In this document: in pieces, positions 30,699 through 42,880 of the stretch
Layout of the letters: every line of letters starts with the position of its first letter
Position numbering within the stretch: position 1 is the stretch's first letter
Origin: Agarophyton chilense
Lineage: Eukaryota > Rhodophyta > Florideophyceae > Gracilariales > Gracilariaceae
Direction: 5' to 3'
NCBI GenBank assembly: GCA_030374765.1
Contig: JARGXX010000071.1
Span: 744,001 to 808,000, forward strand
Length of the DNA stretch: 64,000 nucleotides
Made by a program: the position numbers and the translations under genes
Notes under the pieces: generated by a model
Databases searched by the model: none
Seen by the model: only the letters and a program-made list of their open reading frames with translations
What the model was told of the DNA's origin: nothing

Positions 30699-33466
30699 TC
30701 AAGAACTCTCTGCATCTTCTTCCTCTTCATCTTGAAAAAACTCAGCAACAATACATAATTTCTGGCCAGCATTTTGCTGTTTTGCTGCTATTTTCCTGTA
30801 CCATTCTACTGTTTCAATCGAAACCTTTCTTGCGAAACTCGACATAGAAGCTAAATTGTACTGTCTTGAATTGATGATCTTGAACTTTTTTTCATGTGAT
30901 GGAAACATAAAAATGAAGATTCGCCATACTGCTGCTTCTTGGCTTTCGGAGAGTTGGCACGGACTTCCTGAATCGCTGCATTTAACATTGACATCAAATT
31001 CAAAGCAACTTTGTATTTCTGAAGAGCTGTTTTCGTTCACCGCGTCCAGCGTAATGCTCGTCTCTACACTGGTACTAAGGGCGATTCCTAAATTCAAAAC
31101 GCCATGAAAAAATGGCTTATGGTCCCTGTGGAAAAAATGCGATTCCACATTTCTCTTTACGTGCATTCTTCTCCCCAGTTCTCCAAGAAGCCTCTCAATG
31201 AGAAACTGTGATCTGATTGAAAGAGGGCCACACTCTAGCAGAAGCTCAGGAAGGTGTCAAATGGAGTGCGTGAAAGGGGTTGAGCAGTATGCGTCCGAGT
31301 CCGACTTGTGAAACTTGTCGACAAACCGAATGTACAGTTCTCCAACTACAGATTTCATCTATGTAATTGGTGCAGAGCTGCAAACATATCCAAAACTAAT
31401 GTTGACGAGCCTTATTGTCAGTCTCCAAATGGATATAATCTCTGGATCTACGTTGAACCTATGCAAGAACGGAAGCGAGTACAGTTCTACCACTCTCTTT
31501 AGGTCCTCAGCCTTGTACTTTCCTATTTCACTGATATTAATTGGAAAGCATCCCCAATTGGCTGGGATTCTGCTCAAAGAAGTTGCCAAGGATTTATCAA
31601 TTCTATGGAAGACTTTTCTTGGAAGGCAGTATGCCGGTGCTGAGGAGAGCCGTTTGTGCCGGTGATGTAGCTAAAATATCAATTTCAGGATGTGTTTTGT
31701 CCATCCCAACAGCAGGAGGTGCATAACGTCGTATGCAAATGTGTATTTCACATCAATGGAAAGTTTTCTCAAATAAAAGGCTGACTTGATTCCAGTGTTC
31801 TTCACTAGTCCTGTTATATCACTCTTTGAGATGGATCTGTTGGAGACCTTTTTCCAGGTGTCAATAATTTCCGTTCTGTGCCGAGTTGCACAGCACTCTG
31901 AATTGATAACATCACCAACTCTATACATTGATGTTTTTCTCAACACAATCTTCCACATACGCCTTGGAGTGTTTGGAGTAGCACAGGAACACTTGAGCTC
32001 TCTTACATGTTCCTTACCCTTGAGAAAGAACGTGCAAAACAGGTTCCCAGTGTGTCCCACGTACCCCAATACCTTTGTAGCTGCTAGCCAATCGGCAGTG
32101 AAGAACACGACAAAAGCCTTCAGCGTACGAGTTTTCTAGTAGAGACAAACAACTGGTATCCCTTGTTGGAGATGTTTTAGATCTTCTACAATCACATGCA
32201 GAAACGTATCAAACTGTTTACCCCAGTGAGATCCAGGAACGATGGCAAGAATGAGAGCGTTGTTGGCCCGACATCTCTCTCGGGCACTGAGATTCAGAAT
32301 AGTTGACACAATCGGCCATGTGGACACTGGTTCGCCCATTCTAGTCTTAAAACACTCTAAACCATCGGTGGAAAGAGTGAAGAACACATAGATCTCGTCA
32401 GAGTGTTCGCTTAAGCGCTGCATATCTTCGGAAAACCTTCTCCTGATCATCTGTCCGTGAAAGAAATATTGATGACCTAAGGCATTGCTAGACTCCAAGA
32501 ACCCCGTCTTCACAAGAGAGAAACTTTGCATGATTTCTGGAAATGAACCTGGAGCGGTACAGATTGATTTAAGGGCAATGGATGGTTTCATATACCATGA
32601 TCCGGTGCTTGGGTGCACTTTCTTTGACGTTAAGCACACTGGACAACTTCGTGGCTTTTTCAATGTTCTAACAGATACGGTATGAACCGCAGAACACAGA
32701 TTCAAAAAAGACTTGGTTGCCAACGAATGCCTTGCAGTGTAGGACGCAAGGCTCCTGTGCGAACATTTCGAATAAACCGCTTCTAAGAAGAGGAGCTTCT
32801 AAATATTTCTTTTTCATACGTTAAAAAGTTCTTCAGTATACAGAAAAGTGCTCAACCTGCGAAACTCCAAATCATTCGGGCTCAGTTCGAACTCTTCGTC
32901 TCTCTCTTCATAATATGGGTATCCAAAAACAATGTCTGAGTTTTGTTCTCCATCTGAGGGAGTTCTGAAACTTTGGGGGAGACTCCTTGTGAATATGTCG
33001 GATCTACATGACTACTGCAGCAGTTCGCTCTTTCCCATCGCTTTCGAGACGCAACGGCTTCAAGCACATTTTTGGTGATGAGTAGCGGATCTCCATAGAC
33101 ACTTTGTTCATCAGGATAGTGCTCAACAGGATTCTCGAGTGAGGAATGGAGCTTATTTTCACAGTTTACTTCTTCCTGATGGTCTTCCTCAAGGTTGTGG
33201 GCTCCAGGACTACGATGATGTCCAACAGAGTTCTCATGGACTGTACCCATTGTCGGAAAGTGAGTGCGTTTAATCTCCCATCTGCATCTTCCCTTCTGAC
33301 CTGTACAACGCAACAATTCTTGTTCTTGAACTTCTTCAGGTATCTCTGGTCGTGGTATTAGTATCGAAGGGGCTTGCTCGTTTCCTATCACCCATCTCTT
33401 TTTTCGATTCCTACGACGAAAATCAATACTGTCGCTCATTTTTGCTCTTAAGGACACCGGAAACAA
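30699..33466 (-). pseudogene. Tnp2-type transposase (CACTA/Plavaka-like), several frames
   Basis: Minus-strand frames in order are 33466-32882 (charged N-terminal region), 32723-32136, 32108-31671, 31589-31359 and 31166-30699. They carry hallmarks of the transposase_21/Tnp2 family of CMC DNA transposons: STDGLECFKTRMGEPVSTWP, then ILNLSARERCRANNALILAI, VPGSHWGKQFDTFL and VEDLKHLQQGIPV; next AYDVMHLLLLGWTKHILKL; then RIPANWGCFPINISEIGKYK with AEDLKRVVELYSLPFL. The frames end at stops or change phase, by splicing or by decay; I could not verify introns. An acidic C-terminus (EDEEEEDAESS type) closes it. The element's ends were not found. Interrupted frames suggest an inactive copy. Confidence 0.72.
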
Positions 33467-33594
33467 GAGTCATTTTCTCTCTCTTTCGGATGTACACCAG
33501 AAGAAACTGAGATAGTGGTTCAACGAAGCCAACATAGGCTCCTTTCATTCATTTTCTCCAAAATGTTAAAACTTTACCAGGAATTAGTCTTATT

Positions 33595-33620
33595 GATATA
33601 TATATATATATATATATATC
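33595..33620. repeat. TA dinucleotide microsatellite
   Basis: An uninterrupted alternating TA run of about a dozen units upstream of the transposase N-terminal frame. Confidence 0.9.
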
Positions 33621-34294
33621 GATATCCAGCTCTCTGGGGCCCTTTCACTCTTTGAACTGATTTTCAATCACAGATCCTGGGAGAAATAAAACTTGATAAC
33701 CTTTTGGAGTTTTTTTGCTACGTTTGTTTTCACTTTGAGAAGCTTTCGCTTCAAGTAGAGCGCGCTGATACAAGGAGTTCCCACTCCGATGACGACTCTT
33801 ACGGCTCTCTCCTTCCACGATTTCTTTTCTATTAGTCTCAATCTTATCCCTTCACCTTCCTTGTGAAGTATGGGTTCTGCCACCCAAGTTATGCACTTCG
33901 CTTTCACCCATGGCTTGTATTTCTATCTAGGCCTAAGAGGAGACATCCGGAAGCGTACACTTGCTTGTCTACCTCTCCCATTATTTGATTTCCTTCAGTT
34001 GTTTTCAATACCAACAAATACGACTGTGAGTGAAACCATTCCCGTTCTCTACTACGATGTATCGCAATTGATTCGTTTATTTCCATATATATTCTCTATT
34101 GCAACAATACCAAGATTTTTTTCTTGATAGTGAGCTTGTTTCCATCAATACGAGAAGTTTCAGAACCATCCACTATCTCGTCTGAATGCCATTATGCAGT
34201 ATCTTAGCTGAAATCCCTTGCTTCTTCCTCCACTTTAGGAGAAGGACCTGCCTAGTAAGTCAAACCGGTTCTCACATTTTATTCTGGACTCCGG

Positions 34295-34747
34295 TTGATC
34301 TCGCTAAATCAAATATTCCATGTCATAGGACTGCCCCACCTTCTTGGAAAAATCACTCCCATAATGGGTTCCTGCGTTTTGGAAGGAGTGACCGTCGACA
34401 GCCAGGCGGCGCCGGCTATTAGTATTCCTCCCGCTGCCTACAAGCGAAAGATGAAAGATAAAGATAGGCCAGGAGTTCCCACTAAAGCAGCCCTATCCGC
34501 TCGATTGATATTCAACCGTCTATACCGTCAACAGATGAGCTCCAGTGTGTCCTCCAATGAGAATTTTCCTGTATATAAAGAGATGTCCTATGCGATAAAG
34601 GATCTAAACAGACAATATCTCTACCAGAAGATGGGACTGAAGAGAGGAGAACGCACATACAATTCGACAAAGATTGAGTATGGCTCTCAACTATCTAACC
34701 TGAAAAAGACGATCGTCGAAACGTTCTCGGTTCTATCAGCAGCCTAG
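34295..34747 (+). CDS. Hypothetical ORF, 150 codons
   Basis: The ORF starts MISLNQIFHVIGLPHLLGK and has a Lys/Arg-rich middle with YKRKMKDKDRPGVPTKAALS and a C-terminal helical part. It matches nothing I know. It lies divergent from the Tnp2-type transposase and may be a second protein of that element, which in CMC transposons often has a basic DNA-binding partner; this is inference only. Confidence 0.3.
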   Translation: MISLNQIFHVIGLPHLLGKITPIMGSCVLEGVTVDSQAAPAISIPPAAYKRKMKDKDRPGVPTKAALSARLIFNRLYRQQMSSSVSSNENFPVYKEMSYAIKDLNRQYLYQKMGLKRGERTYNSTKIEYGSQLSNLKKTIVETFSVLSAA

Positions 34748-34936
34748 AACTCCTGGATTGTTACCGAGTTCATCAAGAAGGTCATGTAGAGGGATAGAAA
34801 GGCCAATGTCGAAGCGTGGAAAAGGGAGTCCAAGAAAACGACCTGAAATGAAACTGAATCCAGCTTAGCAGGATGTCAGCGTCAGCAACAGCCATCCAAA
34901 AACGAAAGACATGTTTCGAATAAGACAACCGCCTCA

Positions 34937-35596
34937 TTGAATGAAAGCAACAGATATGAAGTGACAATTGTCCTATGTGATCGTGGTGTTCAACTTCATG
35001 CACAACAGAATTCTGAGGAGGGTATTGGTCTGTGTGAAATGGTACAGGAAGCTCCGCCATGCAACCAAGAGACGACCATAAATCGTTTTGATGCCGTACA
35101 TGGAATTTGCCAACTACGTACGGAGAGCGGGTATCAAAACACTTTTAAGGGAAATAGTATCCTGGAAAAGGATAGTACCAGTCGGAGAGGACCCATTCGA
35201 GGGCAGAAAGTTTTGAAGAACCGCTCGAACTCCGACTATGAGGTGGCCGAATCGGATTATAGTGAAAGGAAAGACGAGGAGTCTCTGAAACTTTTCCAGC
35301 GCAGGGCACTGAGGACGAAGGAGAGGCGCGGAAGCAACAGTGTGGCAGCATCGTGCTCTCGAGCTCAACGTCGTCAAAATGATGATGACATAGAAGCCTC
35401 GGAGGAAAGCGAGTCCTTTGAGAGTAGCAGATCCCCTGAGGACAGGAAGATAGCATCCATGAAAAAAAGCTCGCCAACTAGGAAAAAGAAATCAGGAGGT
35501 TTCCGACGCCGCAGTATTGTTCGTCAGACAGGAAAGCCCAAGCATAAGAGCTCCAGCTTTCGCCCACCGCGTTCGAGGAAACCAAAGAACTCTTAA
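34937..35596 (+). CDS. Hypothetical basic, Ser-rich ORF, 219 codons
   Basis: The first 85 residues are mixed in composition; from about residue 100 the protein is Lys/Arg/Ser/Glu-rich and probably disordered (EASEESESFESSRSPEDRK, then KKSSPTRKKKSGGFRRRS and PPRSRKPKNS). It is in line with the ORF at 34295-34747 on the same strand. No family was recognised. The tail resembles nucleic-acid-binding basic tails. Confidence 0.35.
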   Translation: MNESNRYEVTIVLCDRGVQLHAQQNSEEGIGLCEMVQEAPPCNQETTINRFDAVHGICQLRTESGYQNTFKGNSILEKDSTSRRGPIRGQKVLKNRSNSDYEVAESDYSERKDEESLKLFQRRALRTKERRGSNSVAASCSRAQRRQNDDDIEASEESESFESSRSPEDRKIASMKKSSPTRKKKSGGFRRRSIVRQTGKPKHKSSSFRPPRSRKPKNS

Positions 35597-35889
35597 ACAG
35601 CCTCGTCTAGTCTCCAATATCTGTTTGCAACTCTTCAACTCATGGAATCCATTGCATGCCCTAATTCTGTGATTGATGATAGCATTGAGGGTAGCAGAAG
35701 GCAACAATGCCCCGCAGCGGCGCTACTATCCATTTCGTCTTCTTCCTTCTTTCTGATCCTCTTCTGTGATTTATCCATATTCCATCCTTAGATGTCCCAT
35801 TTGCTAACAATTAGATTTTTTCCTAAACAGGTTGTTTGTTTGTTTTCAGGGGGTTGCACGATGCAACGCGTACCATCGTGTCTACGGAT

Positions 35890-35970
35890 GTTTTGATTTC
35901 TTGAAGTCATAACTCCGATCCGGAAGCTGGAAGCTTCCAGATCGGAATTATGAATTCAAGAAATCAAAAC
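35890..35970. repeat. Long hairpin: 39-bp inverted repeat, 3-nt loop
   Basis: The left arm GTTTTGATTTCTTGAAGTCA... pairs with 35932-35970 at 36 of 39 positions around a GGA loop. The mismatches are consistent with slow drift of an older perfect palindrome. It may be a terminal or subterminal structure of a DNA transposon or a short foldback element. Confidence 0.88.
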
Positions 35971-38900
35971 GATCTAAAAGTCTTTATATTTCTTTACCCT
36001 TTTGAATTTTTCAGTTTTTTGATATTTTTTTGTTTTCTGTTCTAATCCACTTTTGCGCCCCACAACCGGTACCATTTCTGTTATTTATTCGACGATTGTG
36101 GCCCTTTCCTGGCATGCAGACTACGAGAGTCAAGTCAATATTGAACTACATCTGTTCAAATTCTGTGTTACTTTCGAATTTTTACTAGTTTTATTATGTA
36201 CAGATAAAGGAACAAATTCTGTATAACAAATGAATACTTATGGCACATTTACTTTGCATAATTCGGGCCATATTTTGTATCTAGCTTGTACCCAAATTGT
36301 TCTCCCCTAGTGGGCCAGCTTTGGTACTATGTTAAAAGGCACAAAACTGGGCATTTTCTGTCCATGGGAAGACCATATTTTATGATAAAAATTAAGGCAA
36401 AGAGTGGTTATACTCTTAGCCTATTTTTGGCCTTTTTTTGCCCAACCACATTGCCCACTGGGAAACGTACTTTGGTGCTTCGACCTTTCTCAAATGAGCA
36501 AGAGGAACCATACATGTAAAGAAGTCATGCGGATAGAGTGACATGGGGGCATGCATCGCCGAAAAAAAGCTTCCCTGCCGTCAGGTGATTTCCATTGCAC
36601 TGGATCATTCGGATACAGCGACATATCCTCCGATATCCACTCGGTGAATGCTGTATTTTACAATGTTGAAAGGAACGATAGGTTGGCTGATCGCAAAGTC
36701 GCAGCTTAAGCTCGTAAGGCAGTAGTCCAGTCAATATTATGGTATGAGGCAGCGTCCTGCATAGGATATCTATAGAGAGGATGTATTGGTGGAACACGCG
36801 GTGGGATGAGTCGAGGGGCTGGCCGAAGCACGCGCGCATTTGCGACCCATCCTAGGGGACTGCAATATTGACAACGATACATGTAGTGGCGATCCCCGTG
36901 TCGGCTTTTACAACCATTTAGAGCTAGAAGTTCATCAGGGACCATACCCATACAGTTGTATGGATATGTTGTTGACCATATTATTAAATAATTACCCTGT
37001 TATACAGTTATACATTACATAATGAACCATAGGTGAGCGTCGACTCTAATTAAAGCAGACAACATGGTCATCATGACTCTTCTGTTCGTCGTTTAAGATT
37101 CTTTAACCGAGAATCCGGAGGCATAATAATAGATAATAATTCCACAACGATTCCTCGAGCCGTTTCGTTTCATACGTTCTACCTATGTTCTACAGTTGCA
37201 CTGTTCACCCTCGCTGGCGAATACACTGCATGGTAAATTTCAATTCTTAAAGTGTTCTCAACCACTAGTTTTAATGGTACCGAACCAATGAAATTCCACT
37301 TCAAACTACTAAAATTCTAGCGGTACAATAGACACCAAACTACAAGAATTGTACTGGTTCCGAACCAATGTTTTCTCTGGAAGTAATTGCACGGAACCAC
37401 AAAAAGAAATCATTGCACCACTGTAAACAGTGAAGCGGTAGGAAAGCTAGCTCTCCGAGTGGGAGGAATTCTAAAGGAAAAGTTGGTTCTATGCGTACCC
37501 CACCAATATAATGCGGTGGTGCGCTTAATCGTATAGTGGTACGCAGATGTGTGAATATTGGGCAGCTGAAGAGGAAGTGGTGGAACAACAACTGACATGT
37601 GGTGGTTCCGTAGAGAAGAAATCATGGGACGCTGCTTCGAAATGCCAGTTGTCTGCTGTAGTATAATGGTGAGGTAATTTGGGATTAGTGGTTAGATATA
37701 CGCGAAGACTGGTGCGATGATTCGAGTTGATGGTCTTTTGCAAACCCTAGTAGTTGTTTGCAAGCGAATGCCCTGGTGCGGTACTTTACAAAAGACCGAT
37801 ATATACTTTAAATACAGTGGTTACATATTATGAGGAACTTGTAAACGTCATATCCGTTCAAAGTAGTTAGGAGACACAACGCGGGTGATTACAACCCAAG
37901 AGGACGAAAGTAGTAGATATGATCTTGAGAGTACCAGCCTAGAATTGGGAAAAGAAAAGAAGTCAAGGAAAGACGGCAGGAAGAAGGACTGTTATGGTTA
38001 GAGAGTGCGAATGATGAAAAGATCAATATATATGCGGCAGGCAGAGGCAAAGGTATAAAGATGTGACGTAATAAAATGACATGTGTGAAGGCCAATACCA
38101 CGATGTAAAGGCTGGATGTTTATAACACAAACGTTCTAGACGCCGGCATGATGAAAATGACTTTTATAATGAACACGGAGATCGTGAGCTTCAGGAAACT
38201 TGATATCGCCCACACGGCACCAGACGTCGGTATCTTTGTAATAAGCGCGTCGTAGTGCGTTTTGTTGCTTTCGAACGCCTTGATGTACCTCCGATTGGCG
38301 CTGGCTCTGCAAGTTGATGCTGCAGACGGCACAGCGCTTCAGGGAGAGTTGGTGATATGGAGGACGGTGGCGACGCTTCTAACGTTGAGAAACTACTCAA
38401 AGAATGTGACGGGCGCGCGGGTGGCTATGGGGTTTTGGAGAAGGTGAGGAGTCAGTAAGGGATGTGATTTTCTTGGTGACGCTGACGGCTTCTACTTCCG
38501 AATCGGAACCTTTAACAGTTGAATGTTCGCTTGAAGATATTTCAAACGTTCGAACTATATGAAAGACAGAAAAAAGTCAGTACTTTCACACAATACTAAC
38601 AGAGCAGTGGAAGTCATTTACACTTGAACGAATGCCAAGTGGTCGTAGAGTGTGAGCCCTACGCCGTATCACGCGGTTCTGTCAACAACAAAATGTGCTA
38701 CACAGTCCAACGTAAGTGACGGGTTCGCAGAAAAGAACGGCGCAGTCACAGGAGAAAGCGAACCCAAGCCACAAGTTAAGAAAGAAAAGGAGGAAAGTTG
38801 ATGGAAAGAGAGGTACCAACTGTGCTAAGATATGATTTTGGTGCCAAAGGAGGAAGAGGAGGGTGAGGGGGGGTTGAGTCCCTTTAGTCAAGCTGAATCG

Positions 38901-39180
38901 ACCAGAGATGGTCGGAGCCGACCGAGGTTGGCCTTGTATGGACAATCTGGAGGCAGGCCGGCGCGAGAATTCGTGCGGCTTACGGTCTTGCGCCGGCCAA
39001 CCTGTCCCTAATTGCGCACTTTAATTGACACATAATACATTTGCCTTTCGTACTGAATTTGTAGCTCTAAATGAACATTCTTTCTACAGCGCTACGTTCA
39101 AAAAAAAGATATATTCCTATATTAGTTGAGTGCAACTGTATGACCGACGCACGTCACTTACATTAATATACACGAAGCCT
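35971..39180. other. AT-richer gene-poor stretch
   Basis: About 3.2 kb without recognised coding similarity. Overlapping minus-strand ORFs at 36525-36951 were considered but resemble nothing clearly. A short repeat, GGTACCGAACCAATG-like (near 37275) and GGTTCCGAACCAATG (near 37355), occurs twice. Confidence 0.5.
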
Positions 39181-39814
39181 TGTCGTACAATCACCTCTAG
39201 GGTGTGCTACTGTCTTGTCTCGGGAGCGTGCTGACGCTCAACCACAGGGAGCGTGTTGACGCTCAGCCTTAGAAGGTAGACGTAGTAGACCTCGATGGTA
39301 ACAGGGCACCGTGAAAACCCGCAGGGGCACACGGCGGGGCGACTAGCCTATACAGTGTAGGCAAACGATGCTAGGCGTCGACGCGCGGGAAAGCCTGTGT
39401 GGTAGTTGAGAAACAATAAACCAAAAGGTATAGTCGTGATTCAAGTGATGCATGTCTTTATCAGATTAGGATGGGGGAGGTGCAGTTCCCTATATGCAGT
39501 GGACTGCACTCTCCAGATCACCTGGGAGGTGCCAGCAAGGCACGGTCTCTGACCTAGTGTCAGGGACCTGGCAGATACTGGCTACAGTGCCAGGTGGCCA
39601 CTCAAATACTGTACTAAAATACACATAATTACAATTACTATCATTAACAATTACTCAGCCAGAAGGCACATGTCAACACTACACGTGGCTGACAACACCT
39701 AGATGGTAGCTCGGCCGAAGCTGCATGACCGATGATTCCTCTCATCCATCACCTACAAGGTCAGTGTAGGATATTGACAACCTCAAAGGTCAAACCTTCT
39801 GCCACTACACGACA
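39181..39814 (-). repeat. 3' LTR of E3 (634 bp)
   Basis: Bounded by TGTCGT and ACGACA. A purine-rich GTAGGAAGGGGATC precedes it on the minus strand (39815-39828), which marks it as the 3' LTR. Two adjacent hairpins of the form GAGCGT-loop-ACGCTC lie near 39226-39261. Confidence 0.85.
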
Positions 39815-39828
39815 GATCCCCTTCCTAC
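39815..39828 (-). other. Polypurine tract of E3
   Basis: On the minus strand GTAGGAAGGGGATC directly precedes the 3' LTR, as expected for the plus-strand primer of a Ty3/gypsy element. Confidence 0.7.
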
Positions 39829-41016
39829 CCGTGAGGCACGCCCCGTGTCTCTTTCCATCACACCATGCAGTGGTTGCGAGCGACATCAGCGCGGGCATCA
39901 GAGTGGTGTCTGTACACGACACGCGATCCGTTGAGGTTCAGAACTCGGTGCCAGTATCGGTTGGGGAGGGCGCGCGACGACGTATGCGCCCGATTTGAGC
40001 GACAAACATTCAGGTAGGGACTGTTATGAGGGCGATGCAGGGTAACTAACGCGCTCGTGGACACCTTTTCGGTAGTGGCCCTGCTTGCTTGCGATTCTGC
40101 TTCCGCATCGCCCACTGTCTAACCAAGTTGGTATCGCATCCTTCTCGGTTACTCCAATTTCAATCCCCTCCTAGGTCCCTGCGTAACGCCGTCCAGCCTG
40201 GTCGTTCCCACGGCTCGAAAACCCTTCAGGTAGTACTGCCCTTTATTGGCGGCGTCGCGCCCGTAACCGTACTGTCCGGCTTTTCCCTGAAGGTTTCCTG
40301 GCTTTTCGACCTTTCAGGATTCTTCTACCTTGTAAGGATTGGCTCGTGGCACCGGTGGGGCCTGAGCCTGCGTCGATACAACCATTGAGGTGTTGGCCTG
40401 GGTCCGTGGTGGAAGCTTCGGGTGGAAGCTTCCGGTTGTGAGACCTTCTGGGAGTTGAGCAGCCCCGTCGGCACGCGACCTTTTTCCGGTTTTGCATTCT
40501 GGTTTACCTTCATGGTAGTGACAGGATCGTGCCACCTCCGTGCACTCGTTCGAACACATTCGGTACCACGTCGGTGCACCTCACGCCGCATCGTGGTTTC
40601 GTCACCGATACCTCGAAGGGGTGGGTCGTCTCCACAAGCAGCACCAGCGCTCGAGAGACGTGAGATGCCGGTTACCATTGAGATTGAAGAAGTTGGCGAC
40701 TCAGAGGGGATTGATACCCCTGCCGTTATGCCTTTAAGGTCAACTTGGTCCTGTTCCAGGATACCTCAAAGATCTGGACCCGCTCGCGACCGCACGCCGG
40801 CCACTTTTGTACCCGAAAGGTCAGTGTCGGTACTACCGGAAAGGTTGGATCCGTTGTCCGTTTCCTCAAAACGGACGGAGGAGGCTCTACTGTTCCATTC
40901 GGTTGTTCTTTCGTGTCCTCCCTTGTAGGTAATCTGACGCATATGCGTCCACCTTCTGCAGAAAACGACGTATCTTCTCCCCCTTCCTTAGGCCTGAGTA
41001 CCACAAAGGTCTAAGG
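39829..41016. other. E3 3' region between chromodomain and polypurine tract
   Basis: About 1.2 kb with short frames on both strands. The longest on the strand opposite to pol is 40422-40928 (168 codons), the longest on the pol strand 40325-40678. Neither resembles the long antisense ORF of E2 or any known protein. Confidence 0.45.
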
Positions 41017-41247
41017 TTAGCCGTCTGCAGGCATCGGCTCCTTGCGACGGCGCCAATACCTGATACGGAAGTGTGGGGGTATTGTGGCTGGAGGTTCGAG
41101 GGTGTCCCCTTCTAAGCCCCAGCCGTACCATCTGATGGTGTACTTCAAACCATTATAGGTTTTCGTGTGGTTCACAAGACGGTCAACCGAAAATTCCTCT
41201 GAGGTTTGGTCCTGATCTTTCGGGGGAACGCCACCTCGAGGGTTCAT
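41017..41247 (-). pseudogene. E3 chromodomain
   Basis: The frame reads FSVDRLVNHTKTYNGLKYTI, RWYGWGLEGDTLEPP and RIRYWRR, a chromodomain at the C-terminus of integrase. Compared with E2 the W of the usual DTWEP stretch reads L. The fossil is broken upstream of it. Confidence 0.85.
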
Positions 41248-41307
41248 ATGTTCCGAGTTGGAAGCTTCGTGTGTGGGAGCCGGGTCGGGAGCTCCCGCTA
41301 TTACTGT

Positions 41308-42795
41308 TTAAGGTTGCATTTCCATCCCTGTTAGAGGGTTGTAATCCGGATCATCCCTTAATAGGTCATCGTTCACCTCAATTGGGGTGGGGTCCTCCGA
41401 GGGTCGAGTGCGCAGAGCTACCGCTCTGGGCTCTGGGGTTGAGGTGCCTGCCTCCATGCGATGTTGAACCGTTTCAGGTGCTACCGCAATACGGTCAATT
41501 GATGCCGTATTCGGTATTCCGTCCTGGTCAACCGTAGCGGTGTGGTCGGATGCGTTCAATACCTTATAAGGTCCCACTGATTTGGGAAAGAGCTTCGAAT
41601 TGATATCTCTTTCAATAGCTTCATCGTCCGCTTCAGCACCCGGTCGTGTTCTTTTACCTGAAGGTGGGTTGTCTATGTAGACATATTGTCCCGACGATAC
41701 AGAGACCACTTTGGTTACCTTACGGTCATAGTCGGCCTTGCACCGCTTCTGGGCTGCAGTGAGGCGCCTCTCTGCATGTTTGAGAGCCCTCCTTAACCTC
41801 ACAAGGGTATTTCGCTTGACTTGGGCAGGGGTCAGTGTGCCAGCTGCAGTGCTGGTGGTATGATCTCCCTGCACTACAATACCTGGGGGGTGTCGCGAAA
41901 GAACCAAATCAAAAGGAGTGGTCTGCGTTGACCGGTGTACCTGAAGGTTATAGGAGTATGTTAGCGGTTGCCCCAGCTCATCCCACCCAGTTTGGTGCTC
42001 TTCCGTATAGTGTCATAGCCTTGATACCAATGTGTGGTTAAAGCGCTCGACCTGTCCGTTCGTCTGCGGGTGGTAGGCAGTAGTGAAATAGTGCTTGATA
42101 CCCAAGAGGTTACAGACTGCTTCGAAGAACTTCGATGCCAATTTTGAACCATTATCGGTAAGTAGGTACAGTGGTGCACCATACGGGTAGACCCAATTGT
42201 TGAGGAACGCGATCGCCAGCGTGGTTGACTTCGTCTCCTTTAAAGGTATCGCTCTCGTGAGCTTCGAGAACCTGTCAGTGATCACTAGAATGTGCTGATA
42301 CCCATTCTTGGTTTTGGGAAGTGGTTTTAAAAGGTCTATCGCAACAAACTCCAGTGGACCCGCTGCTGGAAACAGCTTGAGGTACTTTCGATGCTTTCGA
42401 ATACCACCGCGGGTACGAACACAAGATTTGCATTGACCTACAAAGGTATGGACATCATGGGCCATGTGAGGCCAATAGAACTGTTGCCTCAAGGTGAAAT
42501 ACATCCTGGTGGCACCGGGGTGTCCCGATAGTCGCGGTTAGTGCGCGAGATACAAGACTCTCGGGCGCAGTGCCTTCGGAACCACCTTTTTAAGGCTACC
42601 ATCCAAGGTTGACCTTCTTACAATGTACCCATTGTGGTCCAAATCGAACGGTGATCCTTTGAAGCCAATTTGGTCAGCCAGGGTTTTGCAGTACGCATCC
42701 TGGGCCTGTTCTCGTTGAAAGTCCTCTTGGGTTACGGTCATGACGTTCGTTTCCTCTAGGGTCAGTATCTGCGTTGCCATGTCGGTGTTCTGCAA
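41308..42795 (-). pseudogene. E3 integrase
   Basis: The minus-strand frames 42795-42538, 42504-42013 and 41907-41308 carry, in order, the zinc-finger region, the catalytic core (FVAIDLLKPLPKTKNGYQHI, a YLLTDNGSKLASKFF block, TTAYHPQTNGQVERFNHTL) and the C-terminal barrel-like part (SVSSGQYVYIDNPPSGKR, LFPKSVGPYKVLN). All three acidic residues of the D,D-35-E triad have candidates in the core. Broken fossil. Confidence 0.88.
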
Positions 42796-42880
42796 GTCAC
42801 CTTCTTCAGGTAAGTCCTAACATCCTTCTAGATGTTCGCCGGTACCATTTTGGTTTGATGACACCAAAAAGCAATGGATA

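Noticed and set aside
36525-36951. Minus-strand frames with a copia-integrase-like PYEL motif
   Set aside because: The surrounding residues do not follow the copia integrase pattern and no other copia part is nearby.
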